Shown: positions 42,663 to 51,942, counted from the first letter of the stretch. The stretch: 64,000 nt of DNA from Pseudomonadota bacterium (GCA_037200975.1 JBBCGI010000001.1:1116001-1180000); one strand, 5' to 3'. Numbers and translations are program-made. Notes: generated by a model from the letters alone, not told the origin.

Positions 42663-43214
42663 ATGAAAACCTACCGACACTGGCTGCTGATTTCGATCTC
42701 CGCTCTTGCCTTCTCGACCGCCTGGGCGCAATCGACGGGTGAAATCCCGGGAATAAGGTCCGCGACATCCCAGTCGCCGACGCGCAACGTGCAGGAAGCA
42801 ACCTCGGAAACCGGCACGATCCTCAAGAAAGACATCCGCTGGACCTCGAAGATCCCGCTGAACAAGACATACGGCGAGCTCACGGAAGCGCAGAAGGAAG
42901 AGTTGCACAAAATGTACGAGTCGCTGCCACCCGGCGACGAGCCGCCGTTTCCGATCAACGGCATCAAACCCATCTTCACCGCCATCAAGAATGCGCAGCG
43001 TACGCTTCAGGCGCGCGGCGCGCTGGACCTGGCCGTGACGGTCGGGCCCGATGGCAAAGCGATCAAAGTCGACGACTTCAGCAACTTGCGCAGTACCCAG
43101 ATGGCGGAACTTGCACAGCAGGTCTTGCTGTTGACCACGTATAAGCCCGGGGTCTGCAGCGGGCAGCCTTGCACCATGCAATTCCGGTTCACACAAAAAC
43201 TCCGGGGTGGTTAG
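42663..43214 (+). CDS. secreted protein with TonB-C-like domain, tandem paralogue 1
   Basis: 183 aa, Sec signal peptide (WLLISISALAFSTAWAQ). The next gene is a clear paralogue: both share TGTILKK, SKIPLNKTY, EL(T)xxQKxEL, MYES(L/I)P.GDEPPFP and VGPDGKA.KVDDF, and end with a Cys pair (VCSGQPC). The C-terminal third (DLAVTVGPDGKAIKV, then TTYKPGVCSGQPCTMQFRF) has the strand pattern of a TonB C-terminal domain. No transmembrane anchor or Pro-rich linker follows the signal, so it is not a usual TonB. Function unknown. Confidence 0.8.
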   Translation: MKTYRHWLLISISALAFSTAWAQSTGEIPGIRSATSQSPTRNVQEATSETGTILKKDIRWTSKIPLNKTYGELTEAQKEELHKMYESLPPGDEPPFPINGIKPIFTAIKNAQRTLQARGALDLAVTVGPDGKAIKVDDFSNLRSTQMAELAQQVLLLTTYKPGVCSGQPCTMQFRFTQKLRGG

Positions 43215-43256
43215 CCATCGATTGACCGCCGGGCTCAGTCGTGGTCAAGTCGGGGC

Positions 43257-43799
43257 ATGAAGCCCCGCAAACTATTGCTTCTCCTTGCGATTTCGGTCTG
43301 CGCGTCGGTCACCGCGCAGGCACAGATCCTGCATCCCGAGCACGGCATTCCCGATGCACCTACTCGTAACACCGTCTCGTCGACCGCGTCGACCGGCACG
43401 ATCCTCAAGAAGGAACTGCGGTGGAGGTCGAAGATTCCGCTGAACAAGACCTACGAGCAGCTCACACCGGAGCAGAAGGCGGAATTGTTCGCCATGTACG
43501 AGTCGATTCCCGAAGGTGATGAGCCGCCGTTCCCGGCGCAGGGTTTGAAACCCATTTTCAACGCCATCAAGAAAGGACAGACCGTGCTGCAGGCGCGCGG
43601 CGAACTGAACTTCGGCGTGAGCGTCGGTCCGGATGGCAAAGCGAGCAAGGTCGACGACTTCGGCGGCGTCGGCGGGCCCAATGCATATGAGATGTCGCAG
43701 TACGTGGCGTCTATCCTGGTGAACGCCCAGTACAAGCCCGCCATGTGCAAGGGTCAGCCTTGCGCCATGCCGTTTCCTTTCAAGCTCAGGCTGAACTGA
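43257..43799 (+). CDS. secreted protein with TonB-C-like domain, tandem paralogue 2
   Basis: 180 aa, signal peptide LLLLLAISVCASVTAQAQ. It is a tandem duplicate of the gene 42 bp upstream, about half identical, with conserved GTILKKELRWRSKIPLNKTYEQL cut by substitutions in the copy, GDEPPFPAQGLKPIF and the C-terminal Cys pair MCKGQPC. Differences are concentrated in the first 45 residues and around residue 140. Periplasmic location is predicted. Its role is unknown; conserved cysteines suggest a disulfide. Confidence 0.8.
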   Translation: MKPRKLLLLLAISVCASVTAQAQILHPEHGIPDAPTRNTVSSTASTGTILKKELRWRSKIPLNKTYEQLTPEQKAELFAMYESIPEGDEPPFPAQGLKPIFNAIKKGQTVLQARGELNFGVSVGPDGKASKVDDFGGVGGPNAYEMSQYVASILVNAQYKPAMCKGQPCAMPFPFKLRLN

Positions 43800-43853
43800 C
43801 GCGGTCGGAAGCGTCCTACAGATTGCCCAAGACCGGCAATCTAGACTGGCGGC

Positions 43854-45365
43854 ATGACTAAGGGTGCTGCGCTCTCGATCCTCGATACCGCATCCGGCGC
43901 GGCGCAGCGTTCGCACCGCGCGCTGATCCCCTTGAGCGAGCTCGCCGCTGCCAACCGGCAGCGGGACGCGCTCTATCTCCTGAGCGAGCAGCTGCACCGC
44001 GCGAACTCGCTGCAGGAGACCTACGAGGCCGCGATGGACGCGATCGAGTCGGCGCTCGATTGCGACCGCTCGGCGATCCTGCTGTTCGACGACGCCGGCG
44101 TCATGCAGTTCGTCGCATCACGCGGTTTGTCGGCTAACTACCGCGCGGCGGTCACCGGCCATTCGCCGTGGACGCCGGACGAGACGGATGCCTTGCCCAT
44201 CGACATTCCCGACGTCGAGCGATCCGACCTCAGCGCAGACCTCAAGGCCACGGTGCTGGGTGAAGAGATCCGCGCCATCGCGTTCATCCCGCTGGTATCC
44301 GAAGGCGCGCTGATCGGCAAGTTCATGGCGTATTTCCGCGAGCCATACAGGTTCAGCCAGGACGACCTGTCCGTCAGCCTGGTCATCGCGCGCCAGCTCG
44401 CGTATGCCGTGCGGCGCAACCGCATGGATCAGCAGCTCCTCGATCGCGAGGTGCAGCTCGCCGACGAACTCGCGGCGACGCGCATGCTCCAGCAACTGAG
44501 CCTCGAGATGGCGCCCGAGATCGACATCGAATCGCTGTATCAAAAGCTGATCGACGCGGCGGTTTCGATCATGGGTTCCGATTTCGCGAGCCTGCAGCAG
44601 TATTACCCGCACCTCGGGACACACGGCGAGCTGAAGCTCCTTGCCCATCGTGGCTTCACCCCCGAGGCGGCGACATTCTGGACGTGGGTGCGCGCGAATT
44701 CGTCGTGCACCTGCGGCGTCAGCATCAAGCAGCGCGCGCGCGTGGTCGCAACCGACGTGGCCAACTCGTCATTCATGGCCGGCACTGCGGACCAGGCGGC
44801 ATTGCTGCAGGCGGGCATGTTTGCCGCGCAGTCGACTCCGCTGCTGTCCCGCGGCGGCGAGCTGGTGGGAATGATCTCGACGCACTGGAAGGAATGTCAC
44901 GAGCCTTCCGAGCGCGACCTGCGGCTGCTCGACATCCTCGCGCGCCTGGCCGCGGATCTCATCGAACGCAAATTGCTGGAGGAAGAATCCCGCCGGCGCG
45001 AAGAACGCCTGCGCGTCCTGACGCAATTGCTGACCGACGTTCCATGGCAGGCCCGCAGCGACGGCGCTTTCGCCGAGATGCAGATCGCGTGGGAGAACTA
45101 CACCGGACAGTCGTGGGATCAACATGCCGGGCACGGCTGGGTGGATGCGATCCATGCGGAGGATCGGGAAGCCGTGCGGGCCACCTGGGCGGAGGCGTGT
45201 TTCGACGCGGACAAATACGAGTGGCGCGCCCGCCTCTGGCACGCACCGAGCGCGCAGTATCGGCGCTGCCTCATCCGCGCGACGCCGATCCGCAATGACG
45301 ATGGATCGGTCAGGGAATGGGTCGGCTCATGCACGGAAGTGCCGGAAGCTCCACCCTTTCTCTAA
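43854..45365 (+). CDS. GAF-GAF-PAS sensor protein without an output domain
   Basis: 503 aa. GAF 1 at about 35-190 (LDCDRSAILLFDDAGVMQFVA; RAIAFIPLVSEGALIGKFMAYF), GAF 2 at about 215-370 (GSDFASLQQYYPH; STPLLSRGGELVGMISTHW) and a PAS/PAC region at about 390-495 (GQSWDQHAGHGWVDAIHAEDRE). No HisKA, HATPase, GGDEF or DNA-binding domain follows and the stop is clear. It may be a truncated relative of a histidine kinase, or act through protein contact. Convergent with 45362-46195 (4-bp overlap). Confidence 0.87.
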   Translation: MTKGAALSILDTASGAAQRSHRALIPLSELAAANRQRDALYLLSEQLHRANSLQETYEAAMDAIESALDCDRSAILLFDDAGVMQFVASRGLSANYRAAVTGHSPWTPDETDALPIDIPDVERSDLSADLKATVLGEEIRAIAFIPLVSEGALIGKFMAYFREPYRFSQDDLSVSLVIARQLAYAVRRNRMDQQLLDREVQLADELAATRMLQQLSLEMAPEIDIESLYQKLIDAAVSIMGSDFASLQQYYPHLGTHGELKLLAHRGFTPEAATFWTWVRANSSCTCGVSIKQRARVVATDVANSSFMAGTADQAALLQAGMFAAQSTPLLSRGGELVGMISTHWKECHEPSERDLRLLDILARLAADLIERKLLEEESRRREERLRVLTQLLTDVPWQARSDGAFAEMQIAWENYTGQSWDQHAGHGWVDAIHAEDREAVRATWAEACFDADKYEWRARLWHAPSAQYRRCLIRATPIRNDDGSVREWVGSCTEVPEAPPFL

Positions 45366-46195
45366 CCACCCTTGAAGTCGGCCTGCAGCAGGTGCGTCAG
45401 CGTATGAACGTATCGCAGCTTGCCGTTCTCCACCCGGAACAGGTGTGTGTCGGGTGCGCCGCTGCGGCCATTCGGGCTGCCCGCGCCGAAGGTGCAGAAT
45501 ACGGTCACCGCACCGAGTTCTTCATCCACGATGAAACGGCGATTGGCGATGTTGACGCCCGCCGGAACCCCGTCCTCGCAGGTATCCGTCGGCAACCCCT
45601 TGCCCGTGTACAGACCGCCCTCGACGCGCACGCACGGGTATCCCCACGGCACCAGCTCCGTCTTCTTCTCGAGAAACGCATCTAGATAGGCGTTGGCAGC
45701 GGCGATCAGCGTGCCGCGCGAATCGCGCCTGGCAGCGGGGATGGGGTCCCACTTCTCGGTGGACGAGTACTTGAGGTAGTTGTCCGCGTTGAACAACCAG
45801 TAGCCCGTCGTGGTCCACAGGATCTCGACTTCCGCGATCTTGTCGTGATTGACGCGCAGGCGCGTGCCGAGAACGTACGGCGCGGCCTTGTCGGTGACGA
45901 TGATTTCGGTAAATGTCTGGCAGGTCGCGGCATCCACGAACGTCCGGTGGTGGTCGATCTTGAGGGGTTTGTTGAGAAAGCCTTTGTCGATGTCCGCAAG
46001 GGCGATGTTCTCCCGGTAGCCCACGCCCTTCGCAAGCGGCAGGCCGGATATGTCGCCCTTGGACTGGGCGGCGACATAGAGATCGGCGGCTTCCCGCAAT
46101 CCCTGCGGCGTGCATGCAACGGCCGCGTACGCGAAGGCAGGAAGGAGCAAGCCGCCGGCGAACGTGAGAAGCCAGGCGAAGCAGGTTCGTTTCAC
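45362..46195 (-). CDS. secreted protein of unknown function
   Basis: 277 aa with a Sec signal (FAWLLTFAGGLLLPAFAYAA). The mature part opens CTPQGLREAADLYVAAQSKGD and contains AYLDAFLEKKTELVPWGYPCVRVEGG and FIVDEELGAVTVFCTFGAG, a layout suggesting two NTF2/SnoaL-like halves, each with cysteines. I do not recognise a named family with confidence. It follows a hybrid kinase gene on the same strand by 39 bp; the relationship is unclear. Confidence 0.72.
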   Translation of the reverse strand: MKRTCFAWLLTFAGGLLLPAFAYAAVACTPQGLREAADLYVAAQSKGDISGLPLAKGVGYRENIALADIDKGFLNKPLKIDHHRTFVDAATCQTFTEIIVTDKAAPYVLGTRLRVNHDKIAEVEILWTTTGYWLFNADNYLKYSSTEKWDPIPAARRDSRGTLIAAANAYLDAFLEKKTELVPWGYPCVRVEGGLYTGKGLPTDTCEDGVPAGVNIANRRFIVDEELGAVTVFCTFGAGSPNGRSGAPDTHLFRVENGKLRYVHTLTHLLQADFKGG

Positions 46196-46234
46196 GGGAT
46201 ACGCCCCAGGGGTGTGATATTCCAGCGGCGCAGC

Positions 46235-48232
46235 TTAGCGCGGCGGCACGCTCAGATGCAGGAGGCTGGCGATGCCCGCGATCAGTTCGCGAGGCTCCAC
46301 CGGTTTGGCCAAGTGCATCTGGAAACCCGCCAGCAAAGCGCGTTGGCGGTCGTCGGCCCGCGCGTACGCGGTCAACGCGATCGCCGGCAGGCTGCTGATG
46401 GCGCTTCCCTGCATCGAGCGGATTTTCCGGATGAGTTCGTAGCCATCGAAATCCGGCATTCCGATGTCGCTGATCAGGATGTTCACGTCCGAACTTGCGA
46501 GGATCCGCAGCGCCTCCGAGCCGTTTTCGGCGAGCGTGCAGCGGCCGCCGTGTTCTTCGATGAGCCGGCACATGAGGATGCGCGCATCCGCCTGATCGTC
46601 GACCACCAGGGCTCGCGCACCCGCGAGTGTGGGTAGTTCGAGCGTGCTCACGTCCACGTCACTGAAAGCGGTCCGCTCGCCTGCGCCCGCGTCCTCGGTG
46701 AGGATCACGGAAATCGGCAGCGCGACCACGAAGGTCGTGCCCGTGCCTTCGCCGCCGCTCTTCACGCGCACCGAACCACCGTGCAGCTCCACCAGGTGCT
46801 TCACGATCGACAGCCCAAGGCCCAGGCCGCCGTGACGCCGCGTCGTGGAGGAATCCGCCTGGCGAAAGCGGTCGAAGACGAACGACAGGAACTCGGGCTT
46901 GATGCCGATGCCGGAGTCGTCCACCGAGACTTCGACATGCGAGTTCACGCGCTCCATGATCACGTCGATGCGTCCGCCGGAGGGTGTGAACTTGACCGCA
47001 TTGGTGAACAGGTTCCAGAACACCTGCTGCAGCCGCCCGGGATCGCCACGCAATCTGCCCGCACGCGCGTCGAGCGTGACGCGTACGCGCAGCTTCTTCG
47101 CTTCCATGGATAGACGGACCGCGTCGAGCGCCGCGTTGATCACCTCGTTGAGATCGATCGGCTGCACGTCGAGCTGCACCTTTCCCGAGATGATGCGGCT
47201 CATGTCGAGCAGGTCGGCGATGATCTGCCCCTGCACCCGCGCGTTGCGCTCGATGGTTTCGAGCCCACGCGTATGATCTTCGCCGCCCGGCGGTAGCCGC
47301 CGCAGCAGCGTGGCCCATCCCAGGATGGCATTGAGAGGCGTGCGCAGCTCGTGCGACACCGTCGCGAGGAATTCATCCTTCAGGCGGCCGACGCGTTCCG
47401 CCTCTTCACGCGCCGCACGCTCGGCCTTCAGGGTCTCTTCGCGATCGGACTGGATCCGTTTCGACTCGGTGATGTCGACGCAGGAGCCGATGTATCCGGA
47501 AAATGCGCCGTCCATGCCCTCGAACAGCGGACTGGCCTGCTCGATGATCCAGCGGGCCTCGCCGTCGGCGCGCCGAATCCGGAACTCGGTGCGGAACTGC
47601 TGGCGCGTGTCGAACCCTTCCCCGTACATCTGCAGGCATCGGGCGAGATCGTCTTCGTGGACATTCTGCGTCCAGCCGAAGCCCGCCTCCTGATCGGCGG
47701 AGCGCCCGGTGAATTCCAACCACCTCTGGTTGAACCAGATGCGCGCCTTGGTGAGATCGGCGATCCAGATGAGCACGGGAGCGGAGTCGGCCATGAGCCG
47801 GAAGCGATCGTTGCTGACGCGTAGCGCTTCCTCGATACGTTTTTGCTGCGAGATGTCACGCGCGATCTTCGACGCACCGACGATGGCGCCGGTGGCGTCG
47901 CGCACGGGCGAGATGGTGAGGGAAATGTCGACGAAGCTGCCGTCCTTGCGCACGCGGACCGTGTGGTAGTGATCGACGCGCCGCCCTTCCCGCAGTTGCG
48001 CGAGGATGGCCGGTTCTTCGTCGAGCCGGTCCGGTGGAATGAGAATGGTGACGGGTTTGCCGACCACTTCTTCCGGCTGGTATCCGAATATGCGGGTCGC
48101 CCCCTCGTTCCAGGTGACGATGATGCCTTCGAGGCTCTTGCTGATGATGGCGTCGTCCGACGACGCCACGATCGCCGCCAGGCGATTGCGCAATTCCTCG
48201 GTGTCTCTCACCGCGCTCTGCGCCGTATTCAT
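46235..48232 (-). CDS. hybrid sensor histidine kinase: PAS-PAS-HisKA-HATPase-receiver
   Basis: 665 aa, no membrane segments. PAS 1 about 12-130 (SSDDAIISKSLEGIIVTWN), PAS 2 about 140-260, HisKA with TVSHELRTPLNAIL (His294), HATPase with NLFTNAVKFTP and GLGLGLSIVKHLVE, receiver about 540-655 (VVDDQ; ISDIGMPDFDGYELIRKI; HLAKPVEP). It autophosphorylates and passes phosphate to its own receiver; the final output protein is not encoded nearby. PAS 1 closely resembles the PAS left in the pseudogene at 24229-25509. Confidence 0.92.
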   Translation of the reverse strand: MNTAQSAVRDTEELRNRLAAIVASSDDAIISKSLEGIIVTWNEGATRIFGYQPEEVVGKPVTILIPPDRLDEEPAILAQLREGRRVDHYHTVRVRKDGSFVDISLTISPVRDATGAIVGASKIARDISQQKRIEEALRVSNDRFRLMADSAPVLIWIADLTKARIWFNQRWLEFTGRSADQEAGFGWTQNVHEDDLARCLQMYGEGFDTRQQFRTEFRIRRADGEARWIIEQASPLFEGMDGAFSGYIGSCVDITESKRIQSDREETLKAERAAREEAERVGRLKDEFLATVSHELRTPLNAILGWATLLRRLPPGGEDHTRGLETIERNARVQGQIIADLLDMSRIISGKVQLDVQPIDLNEVINAALDAVRLSMEAKKLRVRVTLDARAGRLRGDPGRLQQVFWNLFTNAVKFTPSGGRIDVIMERVNSHVEVSVDDSGIGIKPEFLSFVFDRFRQADSSTTRRHGGLGLGLSIVKHLVELHGGSVRVKSGGEGTGTTFVVALPISVILTEDAGAGERTAFSDVDVSTLELPTLAGARALVVDDQADARILMCRLIEEHGGRCTLAENGSEALRILASSDVNILISDIGMPDFDGYELIRKIRSMQGSAISSLPAIALTAYARADDRQRALLAGFQMHLAKPVEPRELIAGIASLLHLSVPPR

Positions 48233-48331
48233 TCGAAGTTGTTAGCGTCCGACGCGCGGCAGTTCCGGGCACAGGAGCTTAGCGGAGGCCGGTTGACAAG
48301 CGGATCAGCGTTGTCCTACACGCCTCGCCCG

Positions 48332-49690
48332 TCATCCCCCGAATGCGCCCGTGCGCGGCAGCGCATCGAGCGAGGCCGCGCCGGCGGCGCAGATGCGCTG
48401 GAAATCGGGGCTGATGCGCGCGTCCTGGCTGCACGTGCGCCAATAACCTTCCGCGAGCGCGCGGGCACGGGCGTAGGCCCGCAACGTCTCGGAAGTCGGG
48501 TCGGGCGGCGCGAAGCGGCGTTCGGGTAGCTGGTCGTGTTCTGGCGCAAACAGCATCGGCAACATGTCGTAAACCGGCGCGAGCTGGAACTTGCCGTCGT
48601 AGCGGTCGAAGAACGCGAGATTGCCGAAGTGCCGGTCCGTATTGGCGATCAGCGCCCCGAACGTCGAGACCAGCCGCACGGTTTCGAGCGTGGCCGCGTC
48701 GATTCTCCGGTCGCGGTGCAGCCGGCCGGCGGCGTCTATCCAGTTGTCGAGCCTGCCGTAGAAGGCCGTGTCGATTGCGAGCAGCGAGCTCACTCCCACG
48801 CGTCCGGCCGCGCCAGCGCGATCGAACCGGTCCACCTCGAGGAACGTGCGGCCCGCGAATTGCCAGACGCGCGACGTGGATGCCGGCAGTCCGGCCGCCG
48901 CCAGCGCCGCCTGGGCGAGGTGCTCGGCCACGAGCAAGTCGGACCAGCGTTGCCCCACCGGTGTGGTGTCGGGCGGCGAGAACTTGACCAGCACGTGGCG
49001 CGGACTGCCCTCGCCGCCTAACAACACGGCGAATTTGGGATGTTCTCCGTGCGCGGAAGAACCCGCATATCCGCCACCCATCACGTCGGCGGCGAGTTGC
49101 GGATAACGCCGCGCGCGTTCTTCGGCCGGTACGTCCGGCGCGCGGCGCAGCGATGCGAGGTAAACATCGAGCGCGGCGTCGCCGAGGATGAGATCCCCCA
49201 CGGTGTCCGAACCGCGTTGCGTGAGATAACGCAGGTAGTGGTCGTCGCTCCAGTCCATTACGCGCTGCGGCAATTGCAGTTCGGGAAACCGCTGCGGCGC
49301 AGTGCGCCCGAGGAACCCGGCAGGCCGCTGGTCCTGGAGGAAGTACGGCAGCCCGGCCGTCGTACCTTCCCACGCGAAGCCGCGCGCGGTGGCATCGAAT
49401 TGCCAGGAGGAGCCCGCCAGTGCACGCAACGTGCCGAGCTCGCGCATGTTGCCTTCCACGTCGACCTGGCGCAGTGGCCACTGCGAGCCAATGCCCTCGA
49501 GAGTCCGCAGCCGCGCATAACGCGCTCCGCGCCGCGCGCCGAAACGGATGACCTCGCGCCGCGCGACGAGGTCTCGGAGCATGCGCGAGACGGAAGATTG
49601 CGATTGACCGAGCAAACGCTCGAGTTCCGCGGCGGCGGCGGGCCCGTCATTGAGACGGCGGAGGACGAGTTCGGCAGGACTGGCGGGCAT
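48332..49690 (-). CDS. yjjJ: HipA-family kinase, YjjJ type, with N-terminal helix-turn-helix
   Basis: 452 aa, longer than classic HipA. An N-terminal winged-helix (about 5-60, LGQSQSSVSRMLRDLVARREVI) takes the place of a separate HipB antitoxin. The kinase part has the Gly-rich loop YAGSSAHGEHPKF, catalytic ANTDRHFGN and metal-binding YDMLPM. HipA kinases phosphorylate aminoacyl-tRNA synthetases or related targets and slow growth; the YjjJ branch is poorly known. No hipB lies beside it. The start lies next to a very AT-rich region with direct repeats, likely its own control site. Confidence 0.88.
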   Translation of the reverse strand: MPASPAELVLRRLNDGPAAAAELERLLGQSQSSVSRMLRDLVARREVIRFGARRGARYARLRTLEGIGSQWPLRQVDVEGNMRELGTLRALAGSSWQFDATARGFAWEGTTAGLPYFLQDQRPAGFLGRTAPQRFPELQLPQRVMDWSDDHYLRYLTQRGSDTVGDLILGDAALDVYLASLRRAPDVPAEERARRYPQLAADVMGGGYAGSSAHGEHPKFAVLLGGEGSPRHVLVKFSPPDTTPVGQRWSDLLVAEHLAQAALAAAGLPASTSRVWQFAGRTFLEVDRFDRAGAAGRVGVSSLLAIDTAFYGRLDNWIDAAGRLHRDRRIDAATLETVRLVSTFGALIANTDRHFGNLAFFDRYDGKFQLAPVYDMLPMLFAPEHDQLPERRFAPPDPTSETLRAYARARALAEGYWRTCSQDARISPDFQRICAAGAASLDALPRTGAFGG

Positions 49691-49700
49691 GGCCGCCAGA

Positions 49701-49812
49701 TTAGCAGTTTGATGACTATATATATGACTAATTTAATTAACGTTTTATTTATTTAAAACAATCAGTTATAAGAAACTTGTTTTTGTGTATAACTATATAA
49801 AAACCGAAAAAA
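49701..49812. promoter_or_regulatory. AT-rich promoter/operator region of the HipA-like gene
   Basis: About 110 bp with roughly 20% GC in a genome well above 60%. It contains the direct repeat ATGACTA twice (49712-49718 and 49724-49730, 12-bp period) just upstream of the yjjJ start, and a GTTTTA/TAAAAC inverted pair (49742-49759). Several TATA-like hexamers could serve as -10 elements on either strand. It may bind the protein's own N-terminal helix-turn-helix or a nucleoid silencing protein. Confidence 0.6.
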
Positions 49813-49838
49813 CACGACCCGCCCGCTCTTTTAGAGGG

Positions 49839-50312
49839 TCATTCGGCAGAACGCGGAATTTCAAATCTCAAGACCAGCCCGTCTTCCGGTTCAACACGCT
49901 CGCCGACGTACCGGAATCCGGCCTTCAGCAAGACACGCTGCGACGCTGCGCCCTCCGGCAGCGTATGTGCGCGAACCACGCGCACGTCGCCCGACTTGAA
50001 CGCCTCTTCGATCATCGCGCGCGCGGCCGCCGTCGCGTATCCCCGCCCCTGTTGATCCGGCACGATGGCATACGCGATCTCGACGACGCCCTCGACAGGC
50101 GGTCCTTTGAAGCTGCCGAGTCCGACATTCGTGCCGTCGTCGAGCAGTAGATTGAAGCCGTGGACCCACGGGTCGAGAAACGCCGACGCCTGAAACTTCG
50201 CCCACCAGTCCGCGGAGATCTGCGCACGCGTCGCGGCGTCCAGCAAGTCGAGCGACGCTTTCACTTCGGCGCGGGTTCGCGGTACCAATTTGAGCGTTGC
50301 GCTGTTGCTCAC
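49839..50312 (-). CDS. GNAT-family N-acetyltransferase
   Basis: 157 aa from GTG 50312 (SNSATLKLVPRT); an ATG at 50369 in frame adds residues unlike the family. Motif A, the acetyl-CoA pyrophosphate loop, is QQGRGYATAAARAMIEEAF (about 90-108); VVEIAYAIVPD precedes it, and SQRVLLKAGFRYVGE near the end is the RimJ-type motif B. It is of the amino-acid/protein N-acetyltransferase type (RimJ/RimL-like). Its stop is followed by the AT-rich control region. Confidence 0.88.
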   Translation of the reverse strand: MSNSATLKLVPRTRAEVKASLDLLDAATRAQISADWWAKFQASAFLDPWVHGFNLLLDDGTNVGLGSFKGPPVEGVVEIAYAIVPDQQGRGYATAAARAMIEEAFKSGDVRVVRAHTLPEGAASQRVLLKAGFRYVGERVEPEDGLVLRFEIPRSAE

Positions 50313-50388
50313 GCAGCGGATGGTAACTCGCGATTGGGCGGAGCCGTCAGTCGGCCCGCGCGGCAACACGCCGCGCGGGCGATGACCG

Positions 50389-50667
50389 TTACGGTTTCTG
50401 GGTCGGCGACTGTGACTGGTTCGCGGCGGTTACCTCCGCGCGCTCGATGAAGCCGTCGCCGTTCACGTCGTAATGCGCAAACTGCTCCTTCACGTTCGCG
50501 TTGGCCTCGGCTTCCGTCTTCGAGATTCGATTGTCGCTATTGGTGTCGAGCGACTCGAACGTCGTGCCCTGCTGGGCAGGATCTGTGGGTGGGCTCTGCG
50601 CGAGTGCAGCGGAAAGGGGAAGCAGCGCGATGGCCGCGCCGGCGGCGAACAAGCGGGAAGATTTCAT
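50389..50667 (-). CDS. secreted EF-hand calcium-binding protein
   Basis: 92 aa, signal peptide FAAGAAIALLPLSAALAQ. Two EF-hand loops are visible: DTNSDNRISKTE (about 41-52) and DVNGDGFIERAE (about 68-79), both with ligands at positions 1, 3, 5 and 12 (the second loop with Glu at 12). It is probably a periplasmic calcium-binding or buffering protein. Single gene; the region 50668-50868 upstream shows no further gene. Confidence 0.85.
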   Translation of the reverse strand: MKSSRLFAAGAAIALLPLSAALAQSPPTDPAQQGTTFESLDTNSDNRISKTEAEANANVKEQFAHYDVNGDGFIERAEVTAANQSQSPTQKP

Positions 50668-50868
50668 CAGGTATTCCTCTGTTGCTGAATGCAGTCACAT
50701 TCAGGAGAGGCAATTCGCATGCCAGCCGCGCAACGCCCGATCGGCGCATTCGCGGCCGTGAATAGGCGCGGCGATAGCCAGCGCTTGAAAGCAATGCAAC
50801 CGAGTCCCGCAGATTTCAATCGGTCCGCGCGGGGCGGACGCCGGGCTGTAGGACGGAACGACGCGGCT

Positions 50869-51942
50869 TTATCGCCACCCCGGATTGAACGAGTAACCCA
50901 CCTGCACTCCCACGTCCGGCGTGTTGTTGATGTAGCCGATGTTCTCGGTCAGCGCCACCGTATAAAGATGCGCACCGCGGCGGTGATGGATCCCGGCGCT
51001 CAGCTGGGTCTTGGTTCCGCGCAGTTCTTCGAGATCGGTCTGCTGCCGGCCGTAGATGCTGCGGCTCACATACCCCTGCAGGATAGCGTTGGTGCGCGGC
51101 GTCAGCCGCCGCTCGTACCCGATCACCAGTGTGGGCAATACACGCGCCGGCTCCGACACGAAATTGTTCATACCCGCGTAGTACACCGCGGCCACGTTCA
51201 GGTACAGCGCGTTCCTGCCCGAGAAACGCTGCACGCTCACCTGCGTGCCGACATCGGCGCGGCCGGTAGATAGTGCAGCGCTGCGATTGGACAAGGGCAC
51301 CTTGAGCGCGGATTCGAGCGACACGCGCCAGCGCTCGTCCGCGGAGGTCGCGGTGTAGCGTACGCCGAGCACGGGATCCAGCAGACCGCCGCGGCTCGGC
51401 GCATCGAACGCGGCGTACTGGCTCGACTTGAGATCGAAAATCACGTTGTAGTCGTTCTGCGCCGCGGCGGGCCGTCCGAAGCGCGGCGCATCGATCGCGC
51501 GGTGAAAAGACTCGATCGTGCTGTCGAGAAATCCGCCGCCAAAGCTGGCGCCGCTGACGATCAGGTATGCGCCCCAGCGGTCGGTGAACTGATAGTTGAT
51601 CGCCACGTCGAGCTGCGCCAGTTCGAGGTCCACCAGGTAGTTTTCGCCGGGCAGATCGCGGATCGCCTGCAGCTCGGCGGGCCCGAGCTCGCGGCGCCCG
51701 TCGAGGCCATTCAGATATTTCTCGACCTCCGGGCTCGTGGCCCAGGTGTTCTGGTAGGCGAAATCCGTTTCGATGGTCCACTCGCCACGGACCGGCGAAC
51801 CGGAGAACCCGGGACGCATGTCGAGGCGCAAGTATCCAAAGGGTGTGAGGTCGCGCGCCCGGAGCAGCCCATGAAATGCCGGCGTCTCCGCTGCAGCGAG
51901 CGGCAGGCTTGCGAACAACACCAGGAGAATGAGCCAACGCAT
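50869..51942 (-). CDS. DUF3187 family outer-membrane-like protein
   Basis: 357 aa with a signal peptide (WLILLVLFASLPLAAAE). The mature protein is rich in alternating strands (WTIETDFAYQNTWA; VDLELAQLDVAINYQFTDRWGAYLIVSG) and ends VGVQVGYSFNPGWR, as in DUF3187 proteins. A beta-barrel in the outer membrane is predicted; no function is known. The motif at 51267-51273 (ALSTGR) is one CTATCTA occurrence. Confidence 0.83.
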   Translation of the reverse strand: MRWLILLVLFASLPLAAAETPAFHGLLRARDLTPFGYLRLDMRPGFSGSPVRGEWTIETDFAYQNTWATSPEVEKYLNGLDGRRELGPAELQAIRDLPGENYLVDLELAQLDVAINYQFTDRWGAYLIVSGASFGGGFLDSTIESFHRAIDAPRFGRPAAAQNDYNVIFDLKSSQYAAFDAPSRGGLLDPVLGVRYTATSADERWRVSLESALKVPLSNRSAALSTGRADVGTQVSVQRFSGRNALYLNVAAVYYAGMNNFVSEPARVLPTLVIGYERRLTPRTNAILQGYVSRSIYGRQQTDLEELRGTKTQLSAGIHHRRGAHLYTVALTENIGYINNTPDVGVQVGYSFNPGWR

